From Methanovulcanius yangii (GTDB lineage: Archaea > Halobacteriota > Methanomicrobia > Methanomicrobiales > Methanomicrobiaceae): a stretch of DNA of 64,000 nucleotides. Location: assembly GCF_018687785.1 (NCBI RefSeq), contig NZ_LTBL01000001.1:310001-374000 (forward strand), read 5' to 3'. Positions 55,196 through 64,000 of this stretch are shown one piece after another. Positions within the stretch are counted from its first letter, which is position 1. Every line of letters begins with the position of its first letter. The notes below the pieces were generated by a model, which saw nothing but the letters and a program-made list of their open reading frames with translations, had not been told where the DNA came from and searched no databases. Position numbers and translations under genes: made by a program.

Positions 55196-55224
55196 GGGAA
55201 TGATATTCTCGATGGATTGGGATA

Positions 55225-56895
55225 ATGGCAGATTATTCGATACTTATTGGTGGAAAGGCGGGGGATGGAGTTAATCGTGCAGGCCAGGTGATTGCAAAGA
55301 TCTTTACCCGCCTTGGCTTTTTCAGCTACATGTATTATGACTATCCCTCGCTGATACGGGGGGGCCACAACTATGCGGTTGTCCGGGTTGCTGATCATCC
55401 TGTCGGTGGGTGCAGGGAGGGAATAGATGTGCTCCTTGCCCTTGATTCAACAACACTCAGGCGTCACAAAACGTTCGTACGCAATGATGCCGTGATCCTG
55501 TACAATTCGGACCTGGTCCATGATGCTGAGGGTACAGCCATTCCCCTCCTCTCGATAATCACGGAGGAAGAGGGCTCTCCCGTAATGGCGAATACCTGTC
55601 TGATTGGTGCATTTTGTAAATCTATCGGACTTGAGTGGAATTTTGTGGAAGAGGTTCTCCGATTGGAACTGCCGCACGAGGTCGAGAAGAATCTCCGAAT
55701 TGCCAGGAGAGGATATGGCGCAGTCCCGGTTGAAATGCGTCCCGAATTTCTTCATCTGGCGCAGAAGGGGGGGGATAAGATTCTCCTGACCGGGAACGAA
55801 GCTATCGCGCTTGGTATGGTGGCCGCGGGGCTTGATGGTTATGTGGCATACCCGATGAGCCCGGCAACGGGCATTCTTCATTATATGGCTGAAATTGCCG
55901 AAGAGGCTGGAGTGACGGTCATTCATCCAGAATCAGAAATTGCGGCAATGAATATGGTTGCAGGAATGGTATATGGTGGCTTCAGGGCTGCTACCGGTAC
56001 GGCCGGGGGAGGTTTCAATCTCATGGTCGAAGGCCTTTCTATGGCGGCGATGGCTGAACTTCCTGTCACGGTTGTCCTTGCCCAGCGTATCGGACCATCG
56101 ACCGGAACACCTACATATACCGCACAGGAGGATCTCAACTATGCCATTTATGCTGGAAACGGAGAATTTCCCCGGTTCATATTCGCACCGGGAGATGCGG
56201 GTCAGGCTTACGAGTGTGCGGGACATGCCCTTAGGCTTTCATGGAAATACCAGGTGCCCTCTCTCATCCTGACCGACAAGACGCTTGCGGAAGGCACATA
56301 CACAGTTGAGCCATCAACCCTGCCGGAGCTGATCCCCGCACAGGCGATTACCCGGATAGGGCCGGTCGAGGAGTACCGCCGATATTCAGATTCTGAGGAT
56401 GGCATATCCCCCTATGCCATCCCCGGAGATGGGTCAGTAACAATAAAGGTGAACAGCAAGACCCATCGTCCCGACGGTATCTCGACCGACACTCCGGAAG
56501 GCATAGCCGGGTGCATCGATAAGCAGATGCGTAAACTTCCCGCCATGCGCCAGGAAGTTTCGGATTTGCGTCCGGTGATCATCTACGGAAATCCTGATGC
56601 TGAAATCTGCCTCCTCTGTTGGGGCTCGAATGCCCCGTTATGCCGTGAGGTGGCGGGAAGGCTTGGAATAAAAGCTGTGCAGCCCCTTGTTATGTGGCCG
56701 TTCCCGGCAGGGGAGGTATCGGATGCGGTTGGTGATTCCTGGATGGTGATCTCGGTCGAGGACAATTATGCCGGGCAGCTTGCTGATCTCGCGCGGCATC
56801 ATGGGATCCGCGTGGATCTGCACATCCCGAAATATGACGGGAGGCCGCATTCTATCGACGGACTAGTAGAACTTCTCTGGGGGGTAGTAGCATGA
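55225..56895 (+). CDS. 2-oxoacid:ferredoxin oxidoreductase, fused gamma-alpha subunit
   Basis: 556 aa. Residues 1 to about 185 are the gamma domain (GGKAGDGVNRAGQVIAKIF); the rest is the alpha pyrimidine-binding subunit (LTGNEAIALGMVAAGLDGYV; PATGILHYMAEIAEE). The order gamma-alpha in one chain is as in KorA/OorA-type enzymes that oxidatively decarboxylate or reductively carboxylate 2-oxoacids with CoA. In methanogens this supplies succinyl-CoA/2-oxoglutarate or similar. The 2-oxoacid is not fixed by sequence. Confidence 0.9.
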   Translation: MADYSILIGGKAGDGVNRAGQVIAKIFTRLGFFSYMYYDYPSLIRGGHNYAVVRVADHPVGGCREGIDVLLALDSTTLRRHKTFVRNDAVILYNSDLVHDAEGTAIPLLSIITEEEGSPVMANTCLIGAFCKSIGLEWNFVEEVLRLELPHEVEKNLRIARRGYGAVPVEMRPEFLHLAQKGGDKILLTGNEAIALGMVAAGLDGYVAYPMSPATGILHYMAEIAEEAGVTVIHPESEIAAMNMVAGMVYGGFRAATGTAGGGFNLMVEGLSMAAMAELPVTVVLAQRIGPSTGTPTYTAQEDLNYAIYAGNGEFPRFIFAPGDAGQAYECAGHALRLSWKYQVPSLILTDKTLAEGTYTVEPSTLPELIPAQAITRIGPVEEYRRYSDSEDGISPYAIPGDGSVTIKVNSKTHRPDGISTDTPEGIAGCIDKQMRKLPAMRQEVSDLRPVIIYGNPDAEICLLCWGSNAPLCREVAGRLGIKAVQPLVMWPFPAGEVSDAVGDSWMVISVEDNYAGQLADLARHHGIRVDLHIPKYDGRPHSIDGLVELLWGVVA

Positions 56896-57743
56896 ATCCT
56901 TCATTTATTACCGATGCCCAGAACACGTGGTGTCTTGGATGTGGAAATTTCGCCCTTCAGCACGCGATAAAGGACGTGATTTTTGGTCTTATCAAAGACG
57001 GAACTCCTCGGGAATCGATAGTATTGGTTGCCGGAATCGGGTGTCATGGTAAAATTGCGGATTACCTCAATATCTCGACATTTTATTCGCTCCATGGCAG
57101 AGCGATCGCAGTTGCCACCGGGATCAAGCTTGCAAATCCTGATCTGACTGTGATCTGTTCTGTCGGTGATGGGGACACCTATGCCGAGGGGCTTGCACAT
57201 CTGATATTTGCGGCAAAGCGCAATATCGACATCACCGTCATCGTCCACAATAACCGTGTCTATGGCCTGACCAAAGGGCAGTACACGCCTACATCGCCCG
57301 GGAAGTACCACGGGAAATCGACACCCCGGGGGATATCCGATGATCCGCCATTCAATCCTGTTGAGATCTTACTCTGTTCGGGATGCGGATTTATTGCACG
57401 GGGATATACGCGAAGACAGGAAGAACTGACGGGATTAATCCATGACGCCATCGTTCACAGGGGCTTTTCCGTCGTGGATACCCTGCAGATTTGTGCGAGT
57501 TTCCTCGACATGACTGATATGTACAACGAGCGGGTTTACGTCCCCGATGGGCATAATCCAGAGGATTTTGCTGCTGCCTGCATGATTGCACGGGAGTGGG
57601 ACTATGATAGCGACGGTCCCATTGCGCTGGGGACTATCTATCGGAAAAACATCCCGACCTATGAATCCAGATTCCGGGTTCCACAAAAAAGTGATGTCGA
57701 GAAGGCCAGAAGTGTTGATAAAATCATGCGGGAGCGGAGTTAG
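56892..57743 (+). CDS. 2-oxoacid:ferredoxin oxidoreductase beta subunit
   Basis: 283 aa TPP-binding subunit with GIGCHGKIADYL, VGDGDTYAEG and HNNRVYGLTKGQ as the pyrophosphate-magnesium site. Conserved Cys residues in WCLGCGNF and CSGCGF support a proximal Fe-S cluster. The ATG overlaps the alpha stop by four bases. No separate ferredoxin (delta) gene follows, so an external ferredoxin would act as partner. Confidence 0.92.
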   Translation: MNPSFITDAQNTWCLGCGNFALQHAIKDVIFGLIKDGTPRESIVLVAGIGCHGKIADYLNISTFYSLHGRAIAVATGIKLANPDLTVICSVGDGDTYAEGLAHLIFAAKRNIDITVIVHNNRVYGLTKGQYTPTSPGKYHGKSTPRGISDDPPFNPVEILLCSGCGFIARGYTRRQEELTGLIHDAIVHRGFSVVDTLQICASFLDMTDMYNERVYVPDGHNPEDFAAACMIAREWDYDSDGPIALGTIYRKNIPTYESRFRVPQKSDVEKARSVDKIMRERS

Positions 57744-57774
57744 CTTCTTTGCTCATCTGAATTCCCCTCAATGT

Positions 57775-57786
57775 TTTTATATTATA
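57775..57786 (+). promoter_or_regulatory. TATA box of ferritin gene
   Basis: TTTTTATATTATA-type element about 50 bases before the ATG, followed by GGTGATGTGAT as ribosome site. Confidence 0.5.
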
Positions 57787-57828
57787 TCCTGTAACTACCT
57801 GCTGTTCAACCGATGTTGGTGATGTGAT

Positions 57829-58344
57829 ATGAACGACAGAGTAATGGATGCGATTAATGAGCAGATAAAATGGGAATTATATTCGGCCTATCTTTACCTA
57901 TCGATGTCTTCATGGTTTGAGTCCATTGGCCTGAAGGGCTTTGCAAACTGGGAGCGTATCCAGGCAATGGAAGAGCGCGATCATGCCATGAAATTTTATA
58001 CCTATGTTCTTTCCCGCGGGGGGCGAGTGATATTTCAGTCAATAGATGCTCCACCTTCTGAATGGGAATCACCCCTTGCAGCGTATGAATTTCAGTTATC
58101 TCATGAAAAAACCGTCACGGCCAGAATTGAAAATCTGATGAATATTGCAATCGAGGAGAAGGATCATGCCTCAGCAAGCATGCTCCAGTGGTTTATTAAT
58201 GAGCAGGTTGAAGAGGAAGAGAATGCGAAATCCATTGTTGATCAACTGAAGCTGGTAAGTGGGGAAACAGGAAAGGGACTTCTCTACATGCTTGATAAGG
58301 ATCTCGCAGCAAGGGTTTACCATCCTCCCGTGGTGCAGGAATAG
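57829..58344 (+). CDS. Ferritin (non-heme)
   Basis: 171 aa iron-storage ferritin. Four-helix bundle with ferroxidase ligands in QIKWELYSAYLYLS (Glu) and MEERDHAMKF (Glu-His), and further ligands in IEEKDHASASMLQ. No heme Met is apparent. Single gene with its own promoter. It would store iron and limit oxidative damage in the cytoplasm. Confidence 0.94.
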   Translation: MNDRVMDAINEQIKWELYSAYLYLSMSSWFESIGLKGFANWERIQAMEERDHAMKFYTYVLSRGGRVIFQSIDAPPSEWESPLAAYEFQLSHEKTVTARIENLMNIAIEEKDHASASMLQWFINEQVEEEENAKSIVDQLKLVSGETGKGLLYMLDKDLAARVYHPPVVQE

Positions 58345-58440
58345 AAGGGATTCCCGCACCTGACTTTTTTTTCGATTCGTCGTATCGACGATTCACTGAA
58401 TAAACTGCAAAATGGGATGGTATTCGGTCGCCCTATTTGA

Positions 58441-58526
58441 CTAGATTAATTATTTATATGATTGTCGTACTGCGGAGGCAGTATTAATTATAATTTTTCA
58501 TTTATTGGGATAACTATATTATCTAG
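58441..58526 (+). ncRNA. Candidate structured RNA or terminator region
   Basis: The 653-base gap between ferritin and proS has no convincing gene. Here CTAGAT (58441-58446) pairs with ATCTAG (58521-58526), enclosing a perfect hairpin TACTGC-GGAG-GCAGTA (58468-58483). ATTAATTAT occurs twice (58445 and 58483). A T-run follows the inner hairpin. It may be a ferritin terminator or a small RNA; AT-rich TTATTTATATG lies inside. Confidence 0.3.
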
Positions 58527-58566
58527 TTTGGTGTATGTGTTATTCGTCCTGTTTCGTACAAAGAAC

Positions 58567-58598
58567 GGGGGCGAGTCGCCATTCCCGTCTCGTCCCCC
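58567..58598. other. GC-rich hairpin in the ferritin-proS gap
   Basis: GGGGGCGAG (58567-58575) pairs with CTCGTCCCCC (58589-58598) with one bulged T and a 13-base loop. It stands out against the AT-rich surroundings. Inner bases GGCGA-G-TCGCC form an alternative small hairpin. Confidence 0.45.
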
Positions 58599-58706
58599 GA
58601 ATCACATTTCATAAATATTTTATCGGCGAGAGAAATGAACTTCTATCTCTGAGCCGGTATCGCGGGTATTTTTCCGGGATTATGTGGTATTTGCGCATGA
58701 TTATGA

Positions 58707-58723
58707 ATTCTGTGCCACAGAAT
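58707..58723. other. Perfect 8-1-8 palindrome in the ferritin-proS gap
   Basis: ATTCTGTG-C-CACAGAAT is an exact palindrome of 17 bases, suited to a dimeric regulator. The gap from 58345 to 58997 otherwise holds no open frame with family resemblance on either strand. Confidence 0.4.
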
Positions 58724-58997
58724 GAGAGAATTGTTCCTACCCAGATAATTATTTTCTGATATATTTTCTCGAATCACAAACATTGAAGGGCCGGTACGGT
58801 TGAAAATTCAGATGTCGTGCTTCACTCGGGATATCTGATTGATGACCTGAGGTATATCGGAAATCTTTGAAAGGGACACACGTGAGGTTCTTTGGATATG
58901 CACGAGCCCCTCCCGGAAAGGGAATGTGGTCCTATGGTTGTCCCCGTCCATCAGTCAATAATAATGAATATTTTTGTTACAATGGAAGAAAAGAAAT

Positions 58998-60431
58998 TTA
59001 ATAGGTCCTGGCTATTATTGCCGGACGTGCTTCTTTCCCGCATACGATGCAGGGCCCCGTTTTATCCCCGATATAAGAGCTTCTCACGTCGTCCCCGAGA
59101 ATTCCAACGCCTGTTTCCTTCTCTATCATATCAGCACAGGCCTCATCTCCACACCAGTGGAGGACAGCCACTCCTTTTTCTGCCGCCTCTTTTGCCTCCC
59201 CCATCGTTGAGACCTGTTTGATTTGTTCTCCGGCACGGGTTTCAGCACGTTGTCTCATTTCCTCTCTAAAGGATTCCAGAAGATTACCGATTTCTTCAAG
59301 GATTGTTACCCGGGAGACCTGAATTTTTTCTCCGAAGCGTGTTGCCGCCATGACGACCCCGCTATCGATATCACGCGGTCCAATCTCCAGACGCAGCGGT
59401 ACTCCCCGCATCTCCCAATAGTAGTATTTTGCTCCAGGGCGAATATTTCTGGTATCTATGGTGACCCTGTATCCGGCCCCTCGAAGGGTAGCTTCGAGGT
59501 CATCGGCCGCTTTCTGAACATCGTTTTCTCTTCCCTTCTTGATGATTGGAACGATCACTATCTGCATGGGGGCAATCTCGGGGGGGAGAATGAGCCCCCG
59601 ATCATCGCCGTGGATGCTGATGAGAGCGGCTATGCATCGTTCGGATATGCCGTAACAGGTCTGATGAGCCAACTGCTGGACTCCTTCCGGATCCTCATAT
59701 TTCATGTCAAACGTTCTTGAAAAATTATCACCGAGATGATGTACGGTTCCGACCTGGAGAGTTTTTCCGTCGGGCATGATGGCGTCAGTTGCGATGGTAT
59801 AGTCCGCGCCGGGAAATTTGTCCCATTCGGGACGGCGGGAGATGATGATTGGAACCCCGAGGCGGGCATAAAATTCACTATAAAGGGCTACTGCTTCTTC
59901 TACCTGTTTTTCTGCCTCTTTCCAGGTGGTGTGGACAGTATGTGCTTCTTTGAATGATGTAATCTCACGGAGTCTGATGAGGGGCCGGGTATGTTTTGTC
60001 TCGTACCTGAAGGTGTTGACTATCTGGTACAGCTTGATGGGAAGATCTGCATGAGATCTCACCCAGAGACTGTACATTGGGTAGATGGCGGTCTCGCTGG
60101 TCGGTCGCAGTGCCAGTTTTACATCGAGTTCGGTAAGGCCACCGTGTGTCACCCAGTACACCTCTTCTTCAAACCCTTTGATGTGCTCTGCCTCCTTCAT
60201 GAACTCGTGTTCGGGGATGAGGAGCGGGAACAGCGTCTCTTCATGGTCCCTGTCAAGCAGTTCTCTCAGGATGCCATATGTCCGTTTTCGAATTGCGAAT
60301 CCGTGGGGGTACCATACATAGAGGCCTTTGACAGGGTACCGGACATCCATGATCTCCGCCTGCCAGAGTATGTCGTTATACCATGCGCTGAAATCGCATT
60401 TTTGAGGAAGTGCGCCGCTCTCTTCGTGCAT
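58998..60431 (-). CDS. proS: Prolyl-tRNA synthetase (archaeal/eukaryotic type)
   Basis: 477 aa class II synthetase. [19 protein letters not shown] (motif 2 region), [18 protein letters not shown] and the zinc-like C-terminal domain (CGDEAC; CIVC) are characteristic. No bacterial editing insert. 12 bases separate it from the upstream SpoIIM-like gene. Confidence 0.96.
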   Translation of the reverse strand: MHEESGALPQKCDFSAWYNDILWQAEIMDVRYPVKGLYVWYPHGFAIRKRTYGILRELLDRDHEETLFPLLIPEHEFMKEAEHIKGFEEEVYWVTHGGLTELDVKLALRPTSETAIYPMYSLWVRSHADLPIKLYQIVNTFRYETKHTRPLIRLREITSFKEAHTVHTTWKEAEKQVEEAVALYSEFYARLGVPIIISRRPEWDKFPGADYTIATDAIMPDGKTLQVGTVHHLGDNFSRTFDMKYEDPEGVQQLAHQTCYGISERCIAALISIHGDDRGLILPPEIAPMQIVIVPIIKKGRENDVQKAADDLEATLRGAGYRVTIDTRNIRPGAKYYYWEMRGVPLRLEIGPRDIDSGVVMAATRFGEKIQVSRVTILEEIGNLLESFREEMRQRAETRAGEQIKQVSTMGEAKEAAEKGVAVLHWCGDEACADMIEKETGVGILGDDVRSSYIGDKTGPCIVCGKEARPAIIARTY

Positions 60432-60443
60432 TTGCCAGACTCC

Positions 60444-61010
60444 TTATATGAGTAAATTTAGGATTTCGGGCGTAATAAACCCCTCTATGCACGCTGCAAC
60501 TGCAAGAAGCGGGAGAACAAGACGAAGGAATTTTTTCCCGTATATTGAGGCGGTGGCAATTGCATCGCCGTCGCCACCCAGTTCCCTCCACAACTCCCTG
60601 CCGAGGAGAATGCCATATGATCCAGCCAGAATGAATGCAGGGATCTCAAAAATGCCATGGGGGAGGACTCCTGCAAGAAAGAATAACGCCCCCTGTTCCT
60701 GACGGATCATCTCAGCAACGATGCCAATGATGAATCCATTGAGGGTGAGGATAAGAATGGTAATCAGGCCAAATGATACCCCGCCCAGAAACAGGATGAC
60801 CGATGCCTGAAGGTTGTTGATAAAAATATTCAGTGATACTATGGCCGGGTTCTCGCTCATCAACTGCAAAAATATTTCTTCATTGATGAGGTTCATCAGT
60901 TCCTGTCCGATGACTGGATCATTTGCTACCGCTAACCATCCTGCTATGGCAGCAATGAGAAATACTGCAAGGGACAGGAGGATTGCCCTGAATTCTCTTC
61001 TGTCATACAT
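60444..61010 (-). CDS. SpoIIM-like membrane protein (stage II sporulation M/DUF95)
   Basis: 188 aa with about five membrane helices. FINNLQASVILFLGGVSFGL, GVLPHGIFEIPAFILAG and LPLLAVAACIEGFITPEI match the family; PHGIFEIPA is typical. In archaea it has no sporulation role; function unknown. Start overlaps the DUF63 gene by eight bases. Confidence 0.88.
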   Translation of the reverse strand: MYDRREFRAILLSLAVFLIAAIAGWLAVANDPVIGQELMNLINEEIFLQLMSENPAIVSLNIFINNLQASVILFLGGVSFGLITILILTLNGFIIGIVAEMIRQEQGALFFLAGVLPHGIFEIPAFILAGSYGILLGRELWRELGGDGDAIATASIYGKKFLRLVLPLLAVAACIEGFITPEILNLLI

Positions 61011-61851
61011 ATAACACCATCCGCACCATGTCGCGTATACCTGGTGCCATTCCCACTACGATCATTGCAAGAAGGATGAGATGCCAGAGCGAATCACTGC
61101 CGCCCTCCTTGCGATAAGCCTCCAGGATGTAGATCGCCGGAATGAGGACGGCAAATTTTAATGCATACATGGAAAAAGCCGTCCCGGTCCATTCGATGAG
61201 ATGGGAGCCTACCACATGTACTTCCACATATTTCATTTCATGTAGATCGATGCCGTAGCTGGTGGCACTTGCATCCAGCATATGCCCATAGATAAGGAGT
61301 TTGTAGAGGGCGTCATTGACATATTCCCAGCCAAAGACATATCGCACGAGGCCCCAGAGTGCGCCGAAACTCACAATTGACATTCCCAGAATGGTGAAAA
61401 GGACTGTCAGGGAAACCTGTGAGTAGGTGAGGCCGTATGAAATTAGAAGAAGCGCCACGGTTACACAGGCGGCAACCCCTCCCCAAAAATATCCTCTCGT
61501 ATAGGATTTGATAAGGCCGTGCTTTTCGCAGTTACGTGCGAGTACAAGGACCGCAACGGTATAGAAAAAAACCACGAAAAATATCAGCGGCGTTACCAGA
61601 AGCACATTCCATGGTCTGGGAATGATGCCGGTATCCTCCACAACACGCAGAATTCCTCCAAGGACGACAAACGGTATTGTTGAAAGAATAAAATCATGAT
61701 CTATCTGAATACCAGTTTTTTTCAGCCACCTGTAGACGAGATAAACAGCAATGATAAGGATGATTGCATACGTCAGGGTATCGACTATTGTATACGGGTC
61801 CCCATTGAGCGTAGGACCAACGTAATATTTGTATATAAAATCCCAGATCAT
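61003..61851 (-). CDS. DUF63 family membrane protein
   Basis: 282 aa archaeal integral membrane protein with seven or more helices. FVVLGGILRVVEDTGIIP and HMLDASATSYGIDLHEMKYVE are family marks. Function unknown. It is divergent from egsA, 13 bases away, so the promoters overlap. Confidence 0.87.
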   Translation of the reverse strand: MIWDFIYKYYVGPTLNGDPYTIVDTLTYAIILIIAVYLVYRWLKKTGIQIDHDFILSTIPFVVLGGILRVVEDTGIIPRPWNVLLVTPLIFFVVFFYTVAVLVLARNCEKHGLIKSYTRGYFWGGVAACVTVALLLISYGLTYSQVSLTVLFTILGMSIVSFGALWGLVRYVFGWEYVNDALYKLLIYGHMLDASATSYGIDLHEMKYVEVHVVGSHLIEWTGTAFSMYALKFAVLIPAIYILEAYRKEGGSDSLWHLILLAMIVVGMAPGIRDMVRMVLYV

Positions 61852-61864
61852 TTAGTGATAATAA

Positions 61865-62947
61865 ATGAGTGCAGACGGTATAAAATTACTCAAAACTCCG
61901 GTTTTGGATAAGTCAAAGTGGATGCAGCTTCCACGTGACGTCATAATCGGGCATGATGTTATAGAACAAATTCCGAAGGTCTGCGAAGATCTTGGATTGT
62001 CAGGGCAGGCATTTGTTATCAGCGGGGGAGGGACAACGATGAAGGTGGCTGGTGATCGCGTCCTTGCTCTTCTTGAAAGCCAGTTTGATACTGATTATTT
62101 TTTAGTTGATGCGATCAATCCGGAAACCATTGCAAAAGCCCAAAAAGCAGCAGCAAACGCAGGTTTTATTGTTGGAGTGGGGGGAGGCAAGGTCATCGAT
62201 ACTGCAAAGATCGTCTCATTTAATCTGGACCGGGTATTTCTCAGTGTTCCTACTGCGGCATCCCATGATGGCATTGCCTCATCACGTGCGTCGGTGCCGA
62301 GTAAAGGCGGGAGTGTCTCCCTTCAGGCACATCCCCCCACGGCACTGATCGCAGATACGAAAATCATCGCCGCCGCACCACGCCGTCTGCTGGCCTCCGG
62401 GTGCGCCGATGTAATATCGAATTACACTGCGATTCTGGACTGGGAGTTGTCGCACCGGCTGAGGGGAGAACCGGTCTCTGAATATGCAATGGCTCTGGCC
62501 CGTATGACCGCAGAAATTACTGTGAAGAATGCCGGGGTAATACGGCTCAATACGGAAGAGAGTGCCTGGACGGTCGTCAAGGCCCTGGTGTCGTCAGGTG
62601 TGGCCATGAGTATCGCCGGGTCTTCGCGTCCTGCTTCCGGGGGAGAACATAAATTCAGTCATGCGTTGGATCAGCTTGCACCGGGGGTTGGTCTCCATGG
62701 AGAACAATGCGGGATCGGCTCAATCGTTACGATGTATCTTCATGGCGGCGATTGGAGGGAAATCCGCACCTCCCTTCAGACGATTGGAGCCCCGACGACC
62801 CCGGCGGAGATAGGGATCGATGATGAGACCGCGGCAAAGGCACTTGTCATGGCCCGCGAAATTCGTCCGGAGCGGTTTACCATTCTGGACATGGGAATAA
62901 CGGATGAGGTCGCCCGAAATCTAATACGGATGTTGTATATGGAGTAA
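61865..62947 (+). CDS. egsA: sn-Glycerol-1-phosphate dehydrogenase EgsA
   Basis: Makes the G1P backbone of archaeal ether lipids from DHAP with NAD(P)H. The 360 aa protein has the nucleotide loop GVGGGKVIDTAKI and zinc ligands around SHDGIASSRASVP (Asp), SGGEHKFSHALD (His) and LHGEQCGIGS (His). It is a hallmark archaeal gene. AGTGAT precedes the ATG. Confidence 0.96.
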   Translation: MSADGIKLLKTPVLDKSKWMQLPRDVIIGHDVIEQIPKVCEDLGLSGQAFVISGGGTTMKVAGDRVLALLESQFDTDYFLVDAINPETIAKAQKAAANAGFIVGVGGGKVIDTAKIVSFNLDRVFLSVPTAASHDGIASSRASVPSKGGSVSLQAHPPTALIADTKIIAAAPRRLLASGCADVISNYTAILDWELSHRLRGEPVSEYAMALARMTAEITVKNAGVIRLNTEESAWTVVKALVSSGVAMSIAGSSRPASGGEHKFSHALDQLAPGVGLHGEQCGIGSIVTMYLHGGDWREIRTSLQTIGAPTTPAEIGIDDETAAKALVMAREIRPERFTILDMGITDEVARNLIRMLYME

Positions 62948-62950
62948 TTT

Positions 62951-63406
62951 ATGATCTCAGAAAAATCCAAAATAACTCTTGCCGGGAAGAATATTGCTGT
63001 CGAGGGTCTTGAATTCATTTATGAAGGGGAGAGTCCGGCATGTGAGGGGTGCAAGCTTCATAAGGTCTGCCATAACCTTCGCCTCCGGCGGAGGTACAGA
63101 ATTGTCGGGGTGCGAACGAATACCCTTCATTCCTGCAATGTTCATAATGGGGGGGCATACACCGTGGAGGTAGTTGTAGCGCCCATAAAATCCGCTGTAC
63201 CAACAGAGCGGGCGATACTGCATTCAAGAATTACATTCGAGACCAGCTGCACGGAAACCGAATGCCCGAACTTCTCCCTGTGTAATCCCGAAGGAGTGAT
63301 TGAAGACGAGGGCTATCATATCGAAGAAGTATTTGGTGAGGTGGAAAAGCCTTGTGTCCTTGGGAAAAGGATGAAAGCCGTCCTTCTACGTCCGGTCTCG
63401 GAATAG
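62951..63406 (+). CDS. UPF0179 family protein
   Basis: 151 aa archaeal protein with Cys sets CEGCKLHKVC and CTETECPNFSLC, likely one metal or Fe-S site. Function unknown. It starts three bases after the egsA stop, suggesting a shared transcript. Confidence 0.88.
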   Translation: MISEKSKITLAGKNIAVEGLEFIYEGESPACEGCKLHKVCHNLRLRRRYRIVGVRTNTLHSCNVHNGGAYTVEVVVAPIKSAVPTERAILHSRITFETSCTETECPNFSLCNPEGVIEDEGYHIEEVFGEVEKPCVLGKRMKAVLLRPVSE

Positions 63407-63439
63407 AGTCCTATTCTTTCATATTATCCATCATTTTTG

Positions 63440-64000
63440 TCATCTGCCATCTTTTCTGAGAGCATTCAAAGATTCTGCAATGCCGATTACTTCGGTGATT
63501 CCCTGTATCTGGGTTATCCATTTGCCGGGGATTGCATTCAGGCCAAGATCTGCTCCTGACATCGCCCCTGCAATAGCTGCGATTGTGTCGGTATCGCCCC
63601 CGAGCATGACTGCAGCAGACACCGTCTCCGGATACGAACGGTAATTTAAGAAGAGGGAGATTGCACAATGAGTGGTCGCAAGGGCATCGAGCGAAGGGAT
63701 CAGCGGGTAATTGTGGGGATCGCCGAGAATATCCCTGATTTCTGTGATGGTAATGCTATTGAGGGCGGATGCGTATGCCTCATCCCTGGGGATTCCCCTG
63801 CAAAGGCAACTGATCATCATATTGACAACGGCGGAACATTCACAGGCAACGGGGTGGGGATGGGTAAGTCGTGAGCAAGCGAGACTTACCTGCCATACTT
63901 CTTCAGGTGGATAAAAAATGCCCAATGGGGGGCCCCGCATGACACTTCCGTTGCTTCTGCCGCCACCCTGTTCAAAGATGTCCTGTGCGGCATCCCGGGG
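63440..64000 (-). CDS. ADP-ribosylglycohydrolase family protein (5' end outside window)
   Basis: C-terminal 186 residues of an ARH/DraG-type hydrolase that removes ADP-ribose from proteins. NGSVMRGPPLG and MLGGDTDTIAAIAGAMSGA supply the metal-binding Asp residues. The frame is open to the window edge at 64000; the ATG at 63940 is internal. Convergent with the UPF0179 gene. Confidence 0.9.
   Translation of the reverse strand, partial: PRDAAQDIFEQGGGRSNGSVMRGPPLGIFYPPEEVWQVSLACSRLTHPHPVACECSAVVNMMISCLCRGIPRDEAYASALNSITITEIRDILGDPHNYPLIPSLDALATTHCAISLFLNYRSYPETVSAAVMLGGDTDTIAAIAGAMSGADLGLNAIPGKWITQIQGITEVIGIAESLNALRKDGR

Noticed and set aside
58535-58759. 74 aa plus-strand frame in the ferritin-proS gap
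   Set aside because: No ribosome site, no domain, crosses two dyads; likely non-coding.
1-64000. CRISPR arrays, insertion sequences, integrases, prophage or restriction genes
   Set aside because: No regular repeat-spacer array, transposase or phage-type frame was seen; the window is core chromosome.

Overview
The window looks like chromosomal DNA of a hydrogenotrophic methanogen of the order Methanomicrobiales (Euryarchaeota). Information-processing genes are archaeal: L21e, L31e, L39e, S19e, LX, Rpb4, aIF6, aIF1, SRP54/FtsY, prefoldin alpha, Pus10, TrmY and RNase P component 4. G1P dehydrogenase (EgsA) makes archaeal lipids, and an Mvh/Frh-type [NiFe] hydrogenase points to a methanogen. Bacterial-type MutL, XseA/XseB, MsrB and a histidine kinase add a mesophilic flavour. 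The genus cannot be fixed from sequence alone. Genes are dense, many start codons overlap the previous stop, and ribosome sites resemble GGAGGTGAT.

Layout. 1-3592: 3' part of mutL, a HemK-type methyltransferase and a HerA-like ATPase. 3594-13678: a long minus-strand array for translation, RNA modification and protein targeting, read from rnp4 down to ksgA. 13722-25077: purN, a CBS transporter-like protein, xseAB, redox and stress proteins, a sugar nucleotidyltransferase and cobyric acid synthase. 25238-36020: the most unusual region. A minus-strand run encodes a ferredoxin, a V4R-like protein, hydrogenase small and large subunits, a roadblock protein, two related DUF2226-like proteins, a type IV pilus-type ATPase and two TadC-like membrane proteins. 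A prepilin peptidase is divergent from it. 36031-45188: hisI, a PIN-ATPase-KH protein, leuS, a PAC2 protein, tRNA-Arg and metG. 45231-50340: an unknown protein, a complete polar amino-acid ABC transporter and a DHH phosphoesterase. 50465-58344: tRNA-Phe, msrB, a sensor kinase, a riboflavin/F420-pathway reductase, membrane proteins, a 2-oxoacid:ferredoxin oxidoreductase and ferritin. 58345-58997: a 650-base gap without a convincing gene but with several hairpins. 58998-64000: proS, SpoIIM-like and DUF63 membrane proteins, egsA, a UPF0179 protein and a truncated ADP-ribosylglycohydrolase.

Two points deserve attention. First, a [NiFe] hydrogenase, roadblock-type regulators and pilus or secretion machinery appear to form one near-continuous gene set, suggesting that hydrogen or redox state is coupled to a surface structure. 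Second, three genes (pus10, a YhbY-family gene and a two-helix membrane protein gene) have no ATG, GTG or TTG able to start the full conserved protein, and each has an ATC or ATA at the expected place.
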